Assembly (NCBI RefSeq): GCF_932276165.1
Contig: NC_063993.1
Span: 7,388,001-7,452,000, forward strand
Direction: 5' to 3'
DNA: 64,000 nucleotides
From: Plutella xylostella
Lineage: Eukaryota; Arthropoda; Insecta; Lepidoptera; Plutellidae
Part shown: piece after piece, positions 48,279-59,580 of the stretch
Layout: each line of letters opens with the position of its first letter
How positions within the stretch are numbered: the stretch's first letter is position 1
Made by a program: the position numbers and the translations under genes
Notes under the pieces: generated by a model
Seen by the model: only the letters and a program-made list of their open reading frames with translations
The model's database searches: none
What the model was told of the DNA's origin: nothing

Positions 48279-49256
48279 TCATTCGTTCATCATCACTTTT
48301 ATCTTTCTTTCTCCCAATATCACTTCCTTTCTTTTCTTCTTCTTTTCCTTCTTTCCTTTCATCTTTTTAATCTCGTGTATCGATTCTCTTCTTATTTTTC
48401 TTCTCTCGTTTGTCACTCGCCTTCTTATCCTTCTTCGCCTCGGTACTACTTGATTTCTAAACTTTTTCACCTTCCTTGTCTTTCTCCTTGTCACCGGCAC
48501 CAGAGGATTAGAATCTTCTGAGTAACTTCCTTGAATTATACCCTCTCTCAACCATTCTGCTACTTCTTCCTCCACTAACTTTTGTTCCATCGATGATATA
48601 CGCGTTGGCCTCTGTGCTTCAGGGATATCATCTTTGAGATTAACCTTCATATCGATTGGTTCATCTCTCATTGTCTTCATTTCATCGTCGCTTTTTACAA
48701 TATATACATCGTCTACAATAAGGTTAACGTCATTTCCGTTATCTATCAACATATTTACAGATTTTTCACAAATATCTATCTTTTCCTCCTTTTCATTCTG
48801 TAAACCTTGTTTGTTTACAACTTCTTGATAGTTGCTGTTTGACATTGTCATTTCTTGGCTGTCACTCAGTTCTTCTTCGCATGATTCGTGTCTATGGCTG
48901 TCATTTTCTTCTTCTGGGTATCTATGCTTGTATTGCTCGTGCATTTCCTTGCTATTTAATGCATCAGGAAATTCGTTTTGTAAGGCGGCATTTAGTTCTT
49001 CAAATGTTTTGTGCGTCTCCTCCGATCTCAGCCACAACTGAGCCGTACCAACGAGCGATTGTCGAGCGACAATGAGTTTCTGCCGGGCACTCCATCCGAA
49101 TATCTTGGCATTATCATCAATATCGGCGGCCCACTTCGGCGAAGAATATGTCTTATCTTCTCCACTGAATTTTGTAATTCCGCAGAATTTGTCGTTGGAC
49201 ACCATGCTACCAAGCATTGCGTTACTTCTTCCGTCGTTTCTTGTTTGCGTCGTCAT
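48279..49256 (-). CDS. Gag-like protein fused to an RT N-terminal remnant
   Basis: A 325-residue ORF starts about 150 bases after the primer site. Residues 25-105 resemble a Gypsy-type Gag capsid region (KFSGEDKTY, then GWSARQKLIVARQSLVG, then AQLWLRS and FEELNAALQNEFPD). The middle is acidic. Residues about 215-260 (RPTRISSMEQKLVEEEVAEW, then LREGIIQGS and SNPLVPV) match the start of a Gypsy reverse transcriptase. No catalytic palm follows. The last 60 residues are a strongly basic Lys/Arg tail. There is no zinc knuckle or protease. This looks like an internal deletion derivative that kept the packaging protein and lost the enzymes. The basic tail could replace the nucleic-acid-binding role of the lost zinc knuckle, but that is inference. 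Confidence 0.8.
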   Translation of the reverse strand: MTTQTRNDGRSNAMLGSMVSNDKFCGITKFSGEDKTYSSPKWAADIDDNAKIFGWSARQKLIVARQSLVGTAQLWLRSEETHKTFEELNAALQNEFPDALNSKEMHEQYKHRYPEEENDSHRHESCEEELSDSQEMTMSNSNYQEVVNKQGLQNEKEEKIDICEKSVNMLIDNGNDVNLIVDDVYIVKSDDEMKTMRDEPIDMKVNLKDDIPEAQRPTRISSMEQKLVEEEVAEWLREGIIQGSYSEDSNPLVPVTRRKTRKVKKFRNQVVPRRRRIRRRVTNERRKIRRESIHEIKKMKGKKEKKKKRKEVILGERKIKVMMNE

Positions 49257-49409
49257 TTTTAGTCTTCGTCTTCAAATATTTAGTGACTAGCGACCAACTT
49301 TGTCACCAATCACTTTTTCCAATTAATTTCGTCGTATTTTCGTCTTCGTCTTTAATGGCCGTCGTCCTGTGTGCTCATCGCGCGTCGTTTTTTCTCATTT
49401 CCACGCTCG

Positions 49410-49427
49410 ATCCCGGACGAGCCCCCA
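49410..49427 (-). promoter_or_regulatory. Primer-binding site for tRNA-Pro
   Basis: On the minus strand it reads TGGGGGCTCGTCCGGGAT, the classic 18-base site complementary to the 3' end of proline tRNA. It lies four bases inside the 5' LTR. Confidence 0.9.
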
Positions 49428-49431
49428 AAAT

Positions 49432-49890
49432 TGTGGGACCAGGCGGTGGAAATGAGAACCAAGCTGATTTAATCACTGAATCTCGTTTATTTTAGTTAAA
49501 ACATCTTTTAAAATAATTATTTATATTTGAGCACAACTACATTTTGCTAATCCTCCATTCATCTGAGTCAAACTTCCTTTCATAGACAATATTTATTTAT
49601 TTATAAACACTTTATTGTACATTATAAAGTTACAATTAATAAAAGGTGAAGAACATTAAAGAAAACTAACAATGTACAAAGGCGGGCTTATTGCCAAAAA
49701 GCAATTTCTTCCAGCCAACCCTTGTTAGGTTGGGAGAAGAGGACATTAACGCTTTCAATCAATTAATAGCACAATAAAATATTAACAAATTAGCCTATCA
49801 GTATATCTTAATCTTAATCGATGCTTTCTTTCTTTCTTCACACACTCTGTTCATCCAAATAATAATAAATGATAATGTTCCATTCCTACA
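49432..49890 (-). repeat. 5' LTR (459 bp, contains a 228-bp insertion)
   Basis: Identical or nearly so to 47888-48118 except for the insertion at 49591-49818. Confidence 0.88.
49591..49818 (-). mobile_element. LINE-like 3' end inserted into the 5' LTR
   Basis: It begins ATTTATTTATTTATAAACAC (on the minus strand a TAAATAAAT-type tail). It contains AAGGCGGGCTTATTGCCAAA and CCAACCCTTGTTAGGTTGGG, known to me from lepidopteran LINE 3' regions. It is absent from the other LTR, so it inserted after the LTR element. Confidence 0.65.
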
Positions 49891-50030
49891 TAAATATAAC
49901 TAAATAATACTTTCCATTATGCCCTTATTATTATAATAAGTGAATTAACATGAATGCTAATTGAATCAAATCTAATCTATATTTCAATTTCAATTCTTAT
50001 CTAATCAAATCTAATCTAATCTAACCTACC

Positions 50031-50090
50031 CTACCCCGCAAGGGAGTACATTAGTACAAGGCGTGAGTGTGTGTGTGTGTTTTTTTTTTA
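50031..50090 (+). mobile_element. SINE family 1, 3' tail fragment
   Basis: CCTACCCCGCAAGGGAGTAC through AAGGCGTGAGTGTGTGTG matches the tail of the SINE at 56373-56632. It is preceded by an (AATCT)n stretch. Confidence 0.7.
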
Positions 50091-50733
50091 CATTCATGTC
50101 AACGATTACGAGTATATTATATTAATCGTACAAAACGCTAAAAACTATCGCTAATAAATAGTGCAAAAGTAAACTTTTGTGATAAAAAATATTCATACCT
50201 CATTGCTACTTTAGCTTTACCTATCTATAAGAGAAAATGGAAAAGCCATGTTTCTGAGTAAAACTTAGACCGCTACTCACAAGACTTACGTGTACAGAAC
50301 CCAAGAACACTTGCTCGGTATAGGAAAGAGCAATATCTCATACTTATCACAGATACAAGTGGCGATAGTCGCCTAATGGGCTGCGTTGCCAGTCTCCGAC
50401 GGCCAGGAAATTGGAAAAGAAATAAAACTTGGACACAAAATATACTCAATGTCCAATGCACTTTCTTTACAGAGTGCCGTTACTTGAGTCTGGTTCGAGT
50501 CCAGAGTAACACTTAAAATATTAGGTTAGGTCAATCTCGTATTATTTTTCTAAAGGTTATGCAATTTTAGCCAATTCTAAAGCATATAATGTAGGTGTTC
50601 ATTTTAAATGATTACTGTGTGCCTACTTAAGTATATCTATAGCAGTCTCGATCAAGTATTCGAATAACCTACGTTGAATCAATTCAACTATTTAGAGTTA
50701 AACGGCTCAGAGAGACAAAATTACAAATAATTC

Positions 50734-50785
50734 TACTCTTATGCTGAAATCACCGTTTATAAACGGTGATTTCAACATAAGAGTA
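50734..50785. repeat. 52-bp near-perfect palindrome
   Basis: 26-bp arms meet at GTTTA|TAAAC with one mismatch (ATGCTGA against TCAACAT). There is no loop, so it could extrude as a cruciform. Confidence 0.8.
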
Positions 50786-51180
50786 TGATATATGATACAT
50801 CATATATGATGAGCAGAAATTGCCACCTGCTCTTGCCACTCGCTGGGGGGCCACTATGGAAATCAAAAACTGACGAAAACACGAGTTGTCACGCGACCCA
50901 CAAGGAGTCGTGGTTAGCTCCTATACTTTTTTCCATAAACTTCGCACTGCGCTAACCACGAATCTACCTCGTTGAATTAAGCGTACCGACAGCTAGACAG
51001 GTCTCGCTCTTTAGTTCAAATGATTTCTATAATAGTGAACCCTGGATCCTCTTCCTCCTCAATGGCCCGCCAAGGACACCAGTGCGTGCCGCGCATACTG
51101 ACACTGACACTGACCGTAATCGTAAACAAAAACAACCACTAGTAAAATAGTACAAGTTAGTGCGCTTGTCTTTCTTTCTA

Positions 51181-51243
51181 CTTACTTACTTAGTATTCTA
51201 TGTCCCCTGGATGGGGCAGAGGGCGTCCGCAGTTGCTTGTCTT
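51181..51243. repeat. Lepidopteran LINE-type fragment
   Basis: CCCCTGGATGGGGCAGAGGG followed by CGTCCGCAGT is a word string I recognise from a common lepidopteran repeat. Short and degraded. Confidence 0.4.
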
Positions 51244-51823
51244 TCTTTACTCTTTGTGTTTGTGATTACGCTAGTTTGTTTTGTACCGTAAGTGATACTG
51301 AAACTTAACAGTACTTACATATTAAGCTGAAAAGTTTTAATTATGCGAATATTTAGTGATGTGCCTGTACGTAGGGAAACACTACAGGAAATACGAGAAA
51401 TTTGATTCTACGAGTGTAGTCAAACGATGGATTATCTCTAGTCTATCTTAGTATTATATCTATCGTAGTGACCAGTCAGTTGAAACCCAAACTCATATAA
51501 GTTAAATAGAAACATATTCGGGAGTACAGTCAAGAACAAAGCATTACAAAAAGCCATTATAATGGGAGACCTGTTCAGAACAGTGGACATCCCGGAAAAG
51601 GAAAAATGCTAATCCTTTGATGTTGTTTATTATTATGGCAACAGACATGGACAAATTGAATTCGCAGATAAAATATGCCACGAGTTAAGTATTTCTGGCA
51701 CAGGGGAAGATTACATTTTCCTTTTGGAACGACACATTCATGCCAATGGAAGATGACCGGACTAGGTTTACTACGATTATTTACATTCACTGTCAGTCTA
51801 GAGGTCTCTAGTCATGTCAGATA
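51244..51823. other. AT-rich DNA, no feature supported
   Basis: No gene or repeat was recognised. Confidence 0.35.
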
Positions 51824-51825
51824 TA

Positions 51826-53478
51826 CAGGGTGTCCCAAAAGTCAACGTCATCCCTTAAAGGGCTGATAGGTCAGCCCATGAGAGGCCAGAATATCACAAT
51901 ATGACCTTAGTAAAAACTCGATAATTTTCGAGATATTGGCTCTTTTAAAAATTTGCTGAAAATCGACACCTTGGATCAGTTTTTTGCGTGCCGTCGGTAC
52001 AAAAATCCATATTGTTAGAATTTGTTTGGTGTTGCATCACCCTGTATAGCCCTGCTATCGATCGCAGTCAAAATAAATATCGAGTAATGCTGTATGTTTA
52101 AAAAAAACACGGTTTTCAAAGTCATAAAAGGTAATCGTATTTTTTTATAAACAACTTTGACTCTACATACTGTAAAAAAAATATACCACGCAAACCTGGC
52201 ACCTTATTTGAAAAGATTGCTCATTTAATGCAGTTTCCAAAATGGTATGAAACGTTGCTATTGTTTTAATTAACAAAAAAGTTATTGCTATTTTAGTACA
52301 AAACGACCTCGATGTAAAATTGTTTGAAGGAAATTTATCTGACTGAATTTATTAAGGGTAAGTCATGTTGGAATGAGTAAAAGTAAAAGAGGTGGTGCGG
52401 TCAGCCGTGGCAACATAGATGACGCAAAAATAGCTAAGAAAAAACTTACCAAACTCTTATAAAACATATTTTGCGTTTTTTACACCTTATTTAAAAAAAA
52501 CAAACATTTATGGACTTTTATTTTTATTTCTCAAAATTATATCACCACATTATTATATTAAGTACATAATCAGCAATAAGTAATACTCATTAATGGTCAT
52601 AATCATAATTTTGAGAGTTTGGTTTTGTTTTAACTTTAAAATAAATAACAAGTCCGGAATTAGAGGTAATGTTAATGACAAACTGATCTGTCCCTTTTTT
52701 GGATACTGTGGGTGTACAATGTACATGTGTAAGCGTTTTACTTGTACTACATCACACATTAGCACTACTCAGGAGTGTACGTTACCATGCGCTACATTTA
52801 TGGGGAATGTGGAGTTGCTATAGTCCACTTTTTTCGAGAAAGATACTCAAAATGCGTTTTTTTTTATTAACTGTGACAACGTTGTCTCTTTTTTCACTCC
52901 CGGCCTCACAACCTATTTTACTTTTACTCATTCCAACATGACTTACCCTTAATAAATTCAGTCAGATAAATTTCCTTCAAACAATTTTACATCGAGGTCG
53001 TTTTGTACTAAAATAGCAATAACTTTTTTGTTAATTGAAACAATAGCAACGTTTCATACCATTTTGGAAACTGCATTAAATGAGCAATCTTTTCAAATAA
53101 GGTGCCAGGTTTGCGTGGTATATTTTTTTTACAGTATGTAGAGTCAAAGTTGTTTATAAAAAAATACGATTACCTTTTATGACTTTGAAAACCGTGTTTT
53201 TTTTAAACATACAGCATTACTCGATATTTATTTTGACTGCGATCAATAGCAGGGCTATACAGGGTGATGCAACACCAAACAAATTCTAACAATATGGATT
53301 TTTGTACCGGCGGCACGCAAAAAACTGATCCAAGGTGTCGATTTTCAGCAAATTTTTAAAAGTGCCAATATCTCAAAAATTATTGAGTTTTTACTAAGGT
53401 CATATTGTGATATTCTGGCCTCTCATGAGCTGACCTATCAGCCCTTTAAGGGATGACGTTGACTTTTGGGACACCCTG
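51826..53478. mobile_element. Fold-back element with 568-bp TIRs and TA duplication
   Basis: CAGGGTGTCCCAAAAGTCAA at 51826 and its inverse ending at 53478 begin arms of 568 bp (to 52393 and from 52911) with about 98% match by eye. TA flanks both sides. The 517-bp centre has no transposase frame. The tip class is common in insects and seems Tc1/mariner-like from the TA duplication. Confidence 0.85.
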
Positions 53479-53479
53479 T

Positions 53480-56359
53480 ATAGAACAGGTTTTAGATAAA
53501 ATAATTTTTATTTGTACCCGAACAGAAAATAAATTAAGTACAAAACTTACACATATAGGTACAAAAAAGGGCGGTCTTATAGCTTTAAGCGATAACACCG
53601 CCATTTGTACATATGTGTTAGATTCAGTTTTTTGTAATGTTGTCCATGTTTTTGTGTACAAATAAAGAATATTTATCTATCTAACGCTATTTCAAGACAA
53701 CCTTTGGGTGGAAGGATATTTTAAGATCTGATAGGGTCAATTAGTGTAGTGTTGTAGTTGGCTGAAATCACAGGCCTGTGGCTGAAATGTTATTGAATTT
53801 GATTTACAACTCAACAAAAGGCTCTTTTATACTCAAAAATCTAGCATTGTACGTTAAATTGTTCCTGCTAATGCCTCTGGTGCATGCAGCTGTGACTCTG
53901 TGAGCCGTCAGCCTCGAAGCCTCTCGACGGCAAAGGCCCGGCGACGCAGAATCACGAGCACTCCGCACTGAGAGCGACCTGTCAGACTGCTCGCGGTGAC
54001 GACGCTGGGAAAATTGTGGAACCACAGAAAGTATACAGACTAAAGTGGACACTGTTTACAACACACAAGTAGAAAGTAAATCTTTTTCCTTCAGGAACTA
54101 TCCTTGTTATTTCTACACAGAGTCATGTTCAATGTGCTTGAAAAGTTACCGTTATTTAGGGCCGTTATTTTTAACCCTACTTAATAAAGATAAGTCATGT
54201 GGCGTGGCATCGCAGATAGCCTAAAAGCCACTAAAAGCAGATGGAATGATTTCTAAGAATATTTTTGAACTTTATAAGATTTGTTTCACAACATCGGTTC
54301 CTCAAATTAGTTGAACGCAATAACAACGAATAAGTAACTTTTAGGAGCTCAGATTAATGCCAACAAAACAGTAACTAGTTACGAGACCCCGGAAGGTCCA
54401 AAGTTGAGGGTAAACGCGTCCAGAAACTTCCAAACACTCGAGTTCGGGCCCATTTCTGAACCATTATACGAGAACAATATAAACAAGGGCTGCGATACTC
54501 GGCCGATACTCGACACCACTTGATGGACTCTGAGGGCAATAAAAAAACCTTTATGAATAGCTGAGACAAGATGCTTCAAGCAGTTTTTGTCGGTTTATGT
54601 TCTTCAGCCGGTATAAAGATAAGGTATATCTGCTCAGATGCTGATATTTAATTTTATATATTTAATATCTCGCTCACTATGGCTTTGGTCCGGTAGGTAA
54701 TGGTAATATCTCCAATTTGGAACTTTAGAATCTAGTAGTTTCCAAAAACAAATAAATGATTCCTAAGAAAAAAAAACTAAAGAAATTCGTGCAGAATATT
54801 AATAGGATAGGATGAAAATTAGAAGTCGATTCACTAACAATCTACCAACACATGTGACCATACGCTAATATCCAATACATTTACTCTAGAAAATAAATAT
54901 ACAGCGTCCACTTTAGTATGCATAGTTCCGTGTCGGACGTCCAATATTGTTAATCCGACAACGGCAAAGAACGCTGTACACAACATTTTCATTTCGCATG
55001 CAAACTGCTTCGGGCCGCGCGCGGACCAAACTGATAAGGCGGGGCTTGCGCAAACTAGGATAAGCGGAACACTACAACATTATAGTTTTTATTATACTTA
55101 CTTACTTAAAAATGTTTAAAATGTTTTGAGTCCGCAACAGTAGGGTAATCGATGATGGAAGCTACTTGCGATTCGAAAACTGATGACAAGGTAGTCAAGG
55201 AAGTATGTTAGATATCAATGTAATCATCATAATGATCAGCGAAACTGCAAAATTTCCTACAACTACCACCATCCCTGTCACAAGATTCTTTTGATTACCG
55301 ATTTCAAACTGAAAAATGTTTTGAGCACAGAAAAAAAAGTTTGCGGTATAATGCTATGCGGGAATATAATAATAAGTATGTACCTAATAACATTCCCTTT
55401 CATGTACTGAATAGTTACAAACCGTAAAGTTTCCAGAATTATACTAAAATGTAGGGCACCTCGACTATAATAACTGCAGGAAATGTGCACGTAAATAGAG
55501 ACTAGTTCCTGTAAGAAAATGCAGTGCAGCGGCCACAAGCAGCGGCTAACACTGACGCTATCTGTGCGTGCAGCCCGCTGATACATGACGACCATCCGTC
55601 TTGCTGGACAGCACATGGCAGTCCTAACTGATCATTCGGCACAATATTTTATTTATTAAGTATATAAGTTAAGCTTAGTGTTTTTTGTTGTGATATGTTT
55701 TCTGGTTAAATACTTAATATTGTATTTTTTATATAAATTTTTGTAAGTACTTACTTCTTTGGAGAAAAAACTGAAAAATTGAGGTTCCTCAAAGATTTCA
55801 GAATCTCCACGGGAAAGTCGGTCAAAGCGGACAGAAGCTCGCGACAGGCGCATGTAACTCACTAAAAGCTCACTACATCTATAGCTAATATCAAAGATCG
55901 GGCTTTCACCCGTCGTCAAAAGCAAATCGGGGAGTCAGGGCCATATGTCTTTAGAACACATCGTTACAGAACGAGCCGTAGAAAAATGATTGTCTGCTCT
56001 GAAAGGGCGCGGGAAAAATGCCCCGTCATCACTTTTGTTTGGAATCCTCTTTCGTTTATACATTTGTCGATGGGCTGTAATCACGATTCGACTGTGATTT
56101 ATTCCCTCATTGATCGTGGTGTCTTTTGGGCTTAGAGAGTCTATTAGCTCTGAGTGTGGTAAGATAGTTTGCTTGGTGTTTCCGGTGCCGTGCACTGTTT
56201 GAGTTCATAAGTGTTGCGAGTTATCGACTAATAGGAAACGCCGAGGAATATAATGTAATTTATAATCGTGTATCTATGCTTCCTAGAACTATCTGATTAT
56301 AATATTCAAGAATAGGAACTTCAAAGTTTAATTCTGTTTGATCGCTATAAAGAATATAG
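53480..56359. other. No gene supported
   Basis: GC-richer patches at 53860-54010 and 54380-54540 were examined. Neither gives a recognisable protein or a paired repeat. Confidence 0.35.
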
Positions 56360-56372
56360 AGTATAGTATTAA

Positions 56373-56632
56373 CGACCGAATGGCGTAGTGGTTAGTGACC
56401 CTGACTACTGAGCCGAAGGTCCCGGCTTCGATTCCCGGCTGGGGCAGATATTTGTTTAAACACAGGTATTTGTTCTCAGGTCTTGGATGTGCCCGTAAAA
56501 TGGCAACAGGCCCGCCCCCTATTACATTGGGACTAACATAACACTCTGGCGAAAAGTGGGTGCAGCAATGCACCTCTGCCTACCCCGCAAGGGAGTACAA
56601 TGGTACAAGGCGTGAGTTTGTGTGTGTGTGTT
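56373..56632 (+). mobile_element. tRNA-derived SINE, family 1 (complete)
   Basis: A 13-bp target duplication AGTATAGTATTAA flanks it exactly (56360-56372 and 56633-56645). The tRNA-like head CGACCGAATGGCGTAGTGG is followed by box B GCTTCGATTCCC. The body runs through CCCCGCAAGGGAGTACAATG to a (TG)n tail. The perfect duplication suggests a recent insertion. Confidence 0.93.
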
Positions 56633-56645
56633 AGTATAGTATTAA

Positions 56646-56957
56646 GTAGGTAAAGTCCGGTGTTATAAATTAAAAATAAAAAAGAGGCATGGTGATGGCG
56701 GGATGGAGGTATACGGTATATGGCGAGGTATATGGCGAACTTGACATTGACGTAGGAGCGACGCCACCGCCCGTGGCGAACACCACTAGACAATCTGCCC
56801 TTCAGGTACGAAACGAATTCCTTTAAAACATTTTAAAATGATTCACAGTAATAAAACATGTCAATATCCACAGACCAGCCTCTTTTTTCATGTAATATAG
56901 AGACAGTTCCGGTTCCAAGGCGCGTAGGAGACCTATTTCCGCTCGGTTCCCCTCATC
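56646..56957. other. Unassigned DNA
   Basis: Slightly GC-richer at 56690-56790. Nothing recognised. Confidence 0.3.
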
Positions 56958-57680
56958 TCGCCTAATCTTTATTGCCCAAAACTCGTTTCGCATACCTCGT
57001 AAGGTCTAAACTTTTTTGGTCGAATCATTACATTGCCAAGTCTTACGTGGCATAAGGCTCGTTTCGCCTAAAACTCTTTTGGCACAATCTTGAAACACGT
57101 AAGTCTCGTTTGCTCAAATTGTTCGTATAGGTATAATCTTGTTTCTCCTAATATTATATTAATAAATAATATGTTAAGGATGTAAAATGTACAAATTGTG
57201 GTATATTTCTCCTACATCCTGTAAATCACGATATTGAATTATCAAAATATCGAAACTTAATGACCATTATAATTATTACAAACGCCATTAAACCCCATGG
57301 GATCGAAACCTAAAGATAGGTGCAACGACGAGCAAAGCGAGGAGGAGCGTGTTAGATGCACATGTTCGTCAAAAGCAAAGCGGAGCGCAGCGAAGCGGAG
57401 TGGAGCGTTTTCTACATACAAGGAAACAGTACAAGGCACCAGTTGCGCTAAGACGCCCCATCCAAGTTAAATCCCGAATATTATTACTTTATATAACCTA
57501 CTATGTCATAGCATTATTAGACTAATCAAGATTTGGCCATGTCATTATTAGGCTAAACAATATTATGCGAAATAACATTTTACTAAACGAGGTTTATGCC
57601 ATACGATTTTCGGCGAAACGAGACTTTGACCAAACGTTACTATGCAATACGAGATTAGGCAAATAAATATTATGCCAAAA
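56958..57680. repeat. Dyad block of iterated CTCGTTTCGC / GCGAAACGAG words
   Basis: The left half has CTCGCCTAATCT, CTCGTTTCGCAT, CTCGTTTCGCCTAAA and similar words. The right half has the same words inverted (GCGAAACGAGAC, ACGAGATTAGGC). The centre (57290-57420) holds GCGGAGCGCAGCGAAGCGGA. It behaves like a degenerate fold-back element. The ends are not sharp. Confidence 0.5.
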
Positions 57681-58570
57681 AAGGTAGAACCATTTCCGCT
57701 AATTCAAACATGGCGTCACCATCCCGGATTTTACCCAAATACGTTTGACCCGGTCCGGATTTGCTATGCAAAATAACATTTGTTAGTCCACGTCAAGGGA
57801 TCCTGACTCTTAGTAAGAAGTTTCGAAGTTAGTAGGCAGAAAAGGTACAGTTTGATATGGAGGTTCGGTAGAAAACAAGTAAACGACACACGAATGAAGA
57901 CTGGCATAAAGTTCAAAGTTGTTTAGCATTACGAACAAAAGTTAGTTTCCCGATCCATTTAGGGTCGCATATGTGAGAATGCCCTGCGGAAATAGAGAAT
58001 CATACAATTTAGTAATGGAAAGCTCTCTAAATTAATTTATACTTGTATGATTAACAATAATCGCTTCCCTTACGCAGCATAAAATAGAGTGCATATTTTA
58101 TTTGGCATATAAGATTGATGTTGTTACGATACGAAACTCAAATTATTACTTATGATGAATTTAATAAATTCTTGCGTGACGATTTAGCTTAAAAAGATAC
58201 ATGATGGTAAATCCAAATCCCAAGTATTATTTTATCATTAAAAAATGCTACAAAATCCAGAAAGCATACGTGCATCACCTCAGATTACTTCAACAGTTAA
58301 TTGGTTATTCAACACCATTAATGGCCTTACAGAATATTATTATACGATACGTATTGAATTATTAATTAATACGATTCTCTGTCGCGCCGTTTCCACTCCT
58401 CGCGTCGCAGCTCGCAGGACGCGCACTGAGGAGGAAACACAATTATGGCTGAGCAATATTAATTAAATCACTTCAACACTACGACGACAAGACCTATGTC
58501 TACACAGCCAAGGTTACCACCCAATGAATTTTAAACATCCGTTTATTATATTACGCACCTATTCTGTTTA
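57681..58570. other. AT-rich DNA, no feature supported
   Basis: No gene was seen. Confidence 0.35.
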
Positions 58571-58712
58571 GTGCACATTTCCCCATAGTCGGTTAGAGCA
58601 TAACCAGGGATTATTGCTTGACTTTTGACACGTCTGTCAAGAATGTAATATGGAGATGACGTATAATTGATCAACCTTTCCCTGGTTACGTCTAACCGAC
58701 TATGGTTGATAA
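58571..58712. mobile_element. Palindromic MITE, family D copy 2
   Basis: CCATAGTCGGTTAGAGCATA pairs with the inverse near 58700. The centre CTTTTGACACGTCTGTCAAG matches the copy at 13.7 kb. Confidence 0.7.
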
Positions 58713-59182
58713 CCGTTGTGGATTTGGTTTGTTAAACGATTGTCAATTATTTTAAATAATTCATATTCAATTACAAAACCCCTAATGTTTGATATGTGCC
58801 GTCATCAAGACGATAAGTTACATAAACGCAATCAAATATTCTCATATTAATAATTATCATGGGTTTTAATTTCCGTAATATAGTTAATTGTTCCACAGCT
58901 CACATTTTGGATATATAAAGGTACATATAATTATATAAAATGCTGACGAACATTAATGGTAGAGATAGCCACATCATGTAGGTAACTAGGTATGTACCAA
59001 TTAATTATGTGCAGGCAGAATATAATATAATTTATAAATTGGAATTGTACTGGCGAAATTAAAATGAAAAGTCCAATGGTATTTATTCGGTAGTGGAGGA
59101 AATCAATTTAACGGATTCGCTGGCGGACGACGAATACCAACCGTTGCGATCGACTGTCACCGTGATCAGAAAATCCTTCCAA

Positions 59183-59366
59183 CCATTGACTTATATATTA
59201 CTAGCGTAAGGACAGGCCCAACCGCTCTAGAAAATGACACCATCGCGTTGGCCCTAAAACCTCATAAATCTGTCATAATTTGTATGAAATTAGGGCCAGC
59301 GCGCGGGTGCCATTTTCTTTTGACAAAACGTTCTGACGGGCGTATCCTTCCTTTTGAAATCATTGC
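59183..59366 (-). mobile_element. MITE, family G copy 2
   Basis: It is the inverted counterpart of 20122-20314, with a few substitutions. It includes GCGTAAGGACAGGCCCAACC and GACGGGCGTATCCTTCCTTT. Confidence 0.78.
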
Positions 59367-59452
59367 TTCCAACCCGTATTTTGTGTACAATTGTACAACC
59401 CTGATGCGTCCTTATTCTGCTAATAAAAAAATATTTAAGTAATAATTTATTT

Positions 59453-59580
59453 TCTTCTTCTTCTTCAGCCTATCACAGTCCACTACTGGACGTAGACCTC
59501 CCCCAAATCACGTAACTAGATGCGATCCACATTTCCGCATACTTTTGAAGAATCTATGACGCGCTTTCCTGTACCTCCAA
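59453..59580. repeat. Lepidopteran LINE/SINE 3' fragment
   Basis: (TTC)n then AGCCTATCACAGTCCACTAC and TGGACGTAGACCTCCCCCAA. This string is very common in lepidopteran genomes, here without a coding part. Confidence 0.6.

Larger units (their letters stand above)
47888..49890 (-). mobile_element. Complete non-autonomous LTR retrotransposon
   Basis: Both LTRs are present (47888-48118 and 49432-49890), flanked by TAAA on each side as a 4-bp target duplication. On the minus strand the order is 5' LTR, proline-tRNA primer site, one ORF, 3' LTR. At 2,003 bp, minus a 228-bp later insertion, it lacks protease, most of RT, RNase H and integrase. It must rely on a related Gypsy element. The LTRs are almost identical outside the insertion, which suggests fairly recent movement. 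Confidence 0.88.

Noticed and set aside
48174..48521. Ser/Leu-rich plus-strand frames across 48174-49495
   Set aside because: They are antisense to the Gag-like ORF, which has family motifs and the right position after the primer site.
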